Assembly: GCA_903898855.1 (NCBI GenBank)
Contig: CAIUHB010000183.1
Span: 1-9,732, forward strand
Reading direction: 5' to 3'
DNA: 9,732 bases
From: an uncultured Actinomycetes bacterium
Lineage (GTDB): Bacteria; Actinomycetota; Actinomycetes; Nanopelagicales; Nanopelagicaceae
A model generated the notes under the pieces. It ran no database searches, was not told the DNA's origin, and was given only the letters and a program-made list of their open reading frames with translations. The position numbers and the translations under genes are program-made. Below, piece by piece: positions 6,792 to 9,732 of this stretch (the stretch's first letter is position 1; each line of letters begins with the position of its first letter).

Positions 6792-7304
6792 TTATTCGGT
6801 GACGGTTACTGAATTGATCACAACTGCTTGGACTGGACGATCTCCTGCACCAGTCTTGGTGGTTGCAATCGCATCAATAACCTTCTGTGAAGCAGCATCT
6901 TTCACTTCTCCAAAGATGGTGTGCTTGCGGTTGAGCCAAGTTGTTGGGGCAACAGTGATGAAGAATTGTGAACCATTTGTTCCTGGACCTGAGTTTGCCA
7001 TCGCAAGTAGGTAAGGGCGATCAAAGACAAGCTCGCCGTGGAACTCATCGGCAAAGCGATAACCAGGACCGCCAGTGCCGGTGCCGAGTGGATCTCCACC
7101 TTGAATCATGAAGCCATCGATAACGCGGTGAAAGACGGTGCCATCATAAAGATTTGCAGTGCTCTTCTCGCCGGTGCGTGGGTCGACCCATTCACGCTTT
7201 CCGGTTGCAAGCTCGGTGAAGTTAGCAACTGTCTTTGGTGCATGGTTTGGGAAAAGTTCGATGGTGATATCACCAAGGTTTGTGTGCAGAGTTGCTGATG
7301 ACAT
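6792..7304 (-). CDS. ppiA: Cyclophilin-type peptidyl-prolyl cis-trans isomerase
   Basis: This enzyme catalyses cis-trans isomerisation of peptidyl-prolyl bonds during protein folding, and it is probably cytoplasmic since there is no signal peptide. At 170 residues it is a single cyclophilin domain. The active-site set of human cyclophilin A is conserved: R60 and F65 in FHRVIDGFMIQGGD, Q68, the ANSGP segment (103-107), Q113 and F115 in GSQFFI, W123, and H128 in LNRKHTIFGEV. A short insertion after residue 34 (KREWVDPRTGEKS) is of the type seen in actinobacterial PpiA. GAGAGG lies 6 nt before the ATG. It sits 50 nt downstream of tRNA-Ala and just upstream of the rhomboid gene. The neighbourhood of gyrA, the Ile and Ala tRNAs and ppiA is conserved in Actinobacteria, for example M. 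tuberculosis. Confidence 0.96.
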   Translation of the reverse strand: MSSATLHTNLGDITIELFPNHAPKTVANFTELATGKREWVDPRTGEKSTANLYDGTVFHRVIDGFMIQGGDPLGTGTGGPGYRFADEFHGELVFDRPYLLAMANSGPGTNGSQFFITVAPTTWLNRKHTIFGEVKDAASQKVIDAIATTKTGAGDRPVQAVVINSVTVTE

Positions 7305-7354
7305 GACTGGCCTCTCGATAATGAGTGATTAGATTAAGAATGAAGTGTTACTTG

Positions 7355-7427
7355 TGGAGACCAGGGGAATCGAACCCCTAACCCCCGCCTTGCAAAGGCG
7401 GTGCTCTACCAATTGAGCTAGGTCCCC
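7355..7427 (-). tRNA. tRNA-Ala, anticodon UGC
   Basis: The 73-nt gene folds into a standard cloverleaf: acceptor GGGGACC with GGTCTCC, D arm GCTC/GAGC, anticodon stem CCGCC/GGCGG with loop TTTGCAA (anticodon TGC), 5-nt variable loop, and T arm AGGGG-TTCGATT-CCCCT. The third acceptor pair is G3-U70, the main identity element of alanine tRNA, which independently confirms the assignment. The discriminator base is A73. The 3' CCA is not encoded: the next bases are CAA, so tRNA nucleotidyltransferase must add it. Confidence 0.98.
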
Positions 7428-7494
7428 GAGTTATCGGGCTTGCTGGCAAACCTTATCTAAGAATCTACTTTTCAATAAATCCTTTACTTCGGTT

Positions 7495-7572
7495 TGGTGG
7501 GCCTAGGTGGACTCGAACCACCGACCTCTTCCTTATCAGGGAAGCGCTCTAACCAGGCTGAGCTATAGGCCC
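7495..7572 (-). tRNA. tRNA-Ile, anticodon GAU
   Basis: The cloverleaf has acceptor GGGCCTA/TAGGCCC, D arm GCTC/GAGC with a 10-nt loop, anticodon stem CTTCC/GGAAG with loop CTGATAA (anticodon GAT), a 5-nt variable loop, and T arm GGTGG-TTCGAGT-CCACC. The mature body is 75 nt (7498-7572) with discriminator A, and here the CCA tail is encoded at 7497-7495. It lies 56 nt downstream of the gyrA stop and 67 nt upstream of tRNA-Ala on the same strand. The tRNA spacer (7428-7494) contains only an imperfect hairpin near 7437-7452. Confidence 0.98.
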
Positions 7573-7628
7573 GCATTTAAGCGGAAGTCGAAGGTTACCC
7601 GAGAATTAGGCCACCCCAAAATCAGTAG

Positions 7629-9732
7629 TTATGCCTGCTCGGCAGGCTGTGAAACCTCATCTTTTACTTGGGTTATTGAGACCACAGAGATCCCCTCATC
7701 AAGATTTACTAGGCGCACTCCGAGGGTGTCCCGACTTGTCTCGCGCACTTCAGAGCAAGCGGTGCGCATAACTGTTCCGCCAGATGTGATGGCAAGAATT
7801 TCATCCTGCTCTTCCACAATCATCGCGCCAACTAAAACTCCACGGGAATCTTCATCAATCTTTGCTGCCTTCACACCGATACCGCCGCGACCTTGTGGTC
7901 GATACTCCTCAAGTGGTGTGCGCTTGGCGTAACCACCATCGGTTGCGGTGAAGACAAACTTTGCCGCATCGCCTTCATTAATTGCCGCCATGGTTAAGAG
8001 TTGATCATCGCTGCGGAATTTCATTCCGATTACTCCAGAGGTGGAGCGACCCATCGAGCGAATTGATTCTTCTGAAGCTAGGAAACGAAGTGACATTCCT
8101 TTACGAGAGACGAGCAGAATCTCATCTTTCTCAGAGACCAATGCAGCTGATACAACTTCATCGCCCTCTTTGAGATTGATGGCAATTAATCCACCAGTGC
8201 GTGGTGAGTCATATTCGATAAGTGGTGACTTCTTAACAATTCCACCACGAGTAGCAATAACTAGATATGGATGAGATGCGTAATTCGAGATTGCAATAAC
8301 TTGGGCGATGGTCTCATCTGGTTTAAATGCCAAAAGGTTAGCGACGTGTTGTCCGCGAGCATCGCGACCAGCATCTGGAAGTTCGTGAACCTTGGCGCGA
8401 TAGACCCGACCCTTGTTTGTGAAGAAGAGCAACCAATCGTGGGTAGATGCGACAAAGAAATGTTCAACTAGATCATCTTGCTTGAGTGATGCGCCTTTAA
8501 CGCCCTTGCCACCGCGACGTTGTGAGCGATAAAGATCAGCCTTGGTGCGCTTGGAATAACCGGTCTTGGTAATTGTTACGACCACATCTTGCTCGGGGAT
8601 GAGATCTTCTACAGAGAGATCGGAATCGCCAGCAATGATTTGGGTGCGACGTTCATTGGAGTGCTTCTCAGAAAGCTCAGCGAGTTCGACTTTAATGATT
8701 TCGCGCTGCTTTGCCTCGGAGGCAAGAATCTCGTTGAGGTAGACGATGTCGGCCATAAGCTCGTTGTATTCGTCGTTAATTTTCTGGCGCTCAAGTGCTG
8801 CGATACGACGAAGCTGCATATCCAAAATGGCATTTGCTTGAATCTCATCAACATCGAGCAACTTCATCAAACCGGTGCGAGCTTCTTCGGAAGAGGCAGA
8901 GGCGCGGATTAATGCAATTACTGCATCGAGGGCATCGAGGGCTTTGAGGTAGCCACGGAGAATATGGGCGCGCTTCTCGCGTTCGGCCAAGCGGTACTTG
9001 GTGCGGCGGACGATAACTTCGATCTGGTGATCGATGTAGTACTTGATGAACTCATCAATGCGAAGTGTGCGTGGCACACCATCGACCAATGCCAACATAT
9101 TGGCGCCGAAGGAATCTTGAAGTTGGGTGTGCTTGTACAGGTTATTGAGCACCACTTTAGGAATAGCGTCGTTTCGCAGAACAATCACTAAGCGTTGGCC
9201 TAGGCGCTCATTACCTTCATCGCGCACATCGGCGATGCCTTTAATGCGGCCATCTTTAACAAGCTCGGCGATTTTGAGCGCGAGATTGTCGGGGTTAACT
9301 TGGTAAGGAAGTTCTGTGACAACTAGACAGGTGCGCTTATTAATCTCTTCGATCTCCACAACAGAGCGCATGATGATCGAGCCGCGGCCAGTGCGATAGG
9401 CATCTTCGATTCCTTGGCGGCCAACAATGAGAGCTTTGGTTGGAAAATCTGGGCCTTTAATAATGGTGAGAAGTTTTTCAAGAAGTTCTTTTGGATCAGC
9501 ATCTGGATGTTCTAGTGACCAGATAACACCTTCTACAACTTCACCAAGATTATGTGGTGGGATATTTGTGGCCATACCCACTGCGATACCAGCAGAACCA
9601 TTTACGAGCAGGTTTGGAAAACGACTTGGTAAAACGGTTGGCTCTTGTGAGCGACCGTCATAGTTAGGAATGAAATCGACAGTATCTTCATCGATGTCGC
9701 GCATCATCTCCATCGCAAGTGGAGCAAGACGA
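7629..9732 (-). CDS. gyrA: DNA gyrase subunit A (partial, N-terminus beyond right edge)
   Basis: GyrA cuts and rejoins DNA in the GyrA2GyrB2 gyrase that introduces negative supercoils. About 700 residues are present, starting in [20 protein letters not shown], a segment that in other GyrAs comes just after the catalytic tyrosine. The active-site Tyr and the quinolone-resistance region therefore lie just outside the window. The first ATG in view (9713-9711) is internal, not the true start. IPPHN of the tower region is at 51-55 from that ATG and the coiled-coil region is around 300-350. The GyrA box QRRGGKG (398-404) identifies gyrase rather than topoisomerase IV. The C-terminal beta-pinwheel follows, with a box-like repeat QGRGGIG near 607. 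The short tail ends SQPAEQA before TAA. Two tRNA genes and ppiA follow on the same strand. Confidence 0.98.
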   Translation of the reverse strand, partial: RLAPLAMEMMRDIDEDTVDFIPNYDGRSQEPTVLPSRFPNLLVNGSAGIAVGMATNIPPHNLGEVVEGVIWSLEHPDADPKELLEKLLTIIKGPDFPTKALIVGRQGIEDAYRTGRGSIIMRSVVEIEEINKRTCLVVTELPYQVNPDNLALKIAELVKDGRIKGIADVRDEGNERLGQRLVIVLRNDAIPKVVLNNLYKHTQLQDSFGANMLALVDGVPRTLRIDEFIKYYIDHQIEVIVRRTKYRLAEREKRAHILRGYLKALDALDAVIALIRASASSEEARTGLMKLLDVDEIQANAILDMQLRRIAALERQKINDEYNELMADIVYLNEILASEAKQREIIKVELAELSEKHSNERRTQIIAGDSDLSVEDLIPEQDVVVTITKTGYSKRTKADLYRSQRRGGKGVKGASLKQDDLVEHFFVASTHDWLLFFTNKGRVYRAKVHELPDAGRDARGQHVANLLAFKPDETIAQVIAISNYASHPYLVIATRGGIVKKSPLIEYDSPRTGGLIAINLKEGDEVVSAALVSEKDEILLVSRKGMSLRFLASEESIRSMGRSTSGVIGMKFRSDDQLLTMAAINEGDAAKFVFTATDGGYAKRTPLEEYRPQGRGGIGVKAAKIDEDSRGVLVGAMIVEEQDEILAITSGGTVMRTACSEVRETSRDTLGVRLVNLDEGISVVSITQVKDEVSQPAEQA
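7633..7647 (-). other. Perfect hairpin overlapping the last codons of gyrA
   Basis: GCCTGC (7633-7638) and GCAGGC (7642-7647) form a 6-bp GC-rich stem with a 3-nt loop in the codons just before the gyrA stop. On the transcript it is followed 12 nt later by only a short TTTT, so it is at best a weak intrinsic terminator. It could be an end-stabilising or processing structure between gyrA and tRNA-Ile. The structure is clear, its function is not. Confidence 0.35.

Noticed and set aside
7437..7452. Imperfect hairpin GGCTTGC / GCAAACC between the tRNAs as a terminator
   Set aside because: The loop is only 2 nt, one pair is G-U and no U-run follows on the transcribed strand.
7450..7479. Possible promoter for tRNA-Ala (TAAGGT at 7455-7450 with TTGAAA or TTTATT upstream on the minus strand)
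   Set aside because: Spacing is 14 bp to the better -35 and 18 bp to a poor one, so the match is not convincing.
7507..7932. Plus-strand open frame of 141 codons beginning inside tRNA-Ile, with an N-terminus reading MDSNHRPLPYQG
   Set aside because: It is the reverse complement of tRNA-Ile running into antisense of gyrA. Peptides of this type translated from tRNA antisense are a recurring annotation artefact.
9711..9713. ATG as the gyrA start
   Set aside because: Six further in-frame codons reading RLAPLA, conserved in GyrA, precede it up to the window edge, so it is internal.
1..9732. Mobile elements, CRISPR repeats, phage genes or a defence system
   Set aside because: No transposase or integrase frame, spaced direct repeats, or terminal inverted repeats were found; all large frames are assigned to other functions.

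Overview
The window looks like chromosomal DNA of a compact, low- to mid-GC member of the Actinobacteria. The clues are a dnaK-grpE-dnaJ operon with HspR-type (HAIR) operator sequences, the actinobacterial order gyrA / tRNA-Ile / tRNA-Ala / cyclophilin ppiA, an EtfD-type membrane Fe-S oxidoreductase, and a secreted protein whose N-terminal Cys-pair 'KLVW' module I associate with freshwater acI/Nanopelagicales-like actinobacteria. That taxonomic guess is inference. Genes are packed tightly: no gap exceeds about 190 bp, and two genes overlap tail to tail.

Layout from left to right. (1) 1-2599, minus strand: the heat-shock chaperone operon, transcribed dnaK, grpE, dnaJ; dnaJ runs off the left edge. 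(2) 2600-2787: the dnaK control region, with a well-formed sigma70-like promoter (TTGACA, 17 bp, GAGAAT), one near-consensus HAIR and one degenerate HAIR overlapping the -35, plus a terminator-like hairpin ending the next gene. (3) 2788-4182, minus: a secreted protein of unknown function, visibly more AT-rich than its neighbours, whose C-terminal half resembles a gluzincin (peptidase-MA-like) domain without HExxH. (4) 4183-4271: a divergent intergenic region. (5) 4272-6236, plus: a membrane-bound Fe-S oxidoreductase of the EtfD/FadF family, predicted to pass electrons from electron-transfer flavoprotein to menaquinone. (6) 6206-7304, minus: a rhomboid protease and a cyclophilin, 7 to 10 nt apart. 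(7) 7355-7572, minus: tRNA-Ala(UGC) and tRNA-Ile(GAU). (8) 7629-9732, minus: gyrA, missing its N-terminal part at the right edge.

Most of the window is housekeeping: protein folding (DnaK/GrpE/DnaJ, cyclophilin), DNA topology (GyrA), translation (tRNAs), membrane proteolysis (rhomboid) and beta-oxidation electron transfer (EtfD). I see no mobile element, phage gene, CRISPR array or defence island. The locus least explained by known biology is the secreted protein at 2788-4182. The most informative regulatory structure is the double HAIR at the dnaK promoter.
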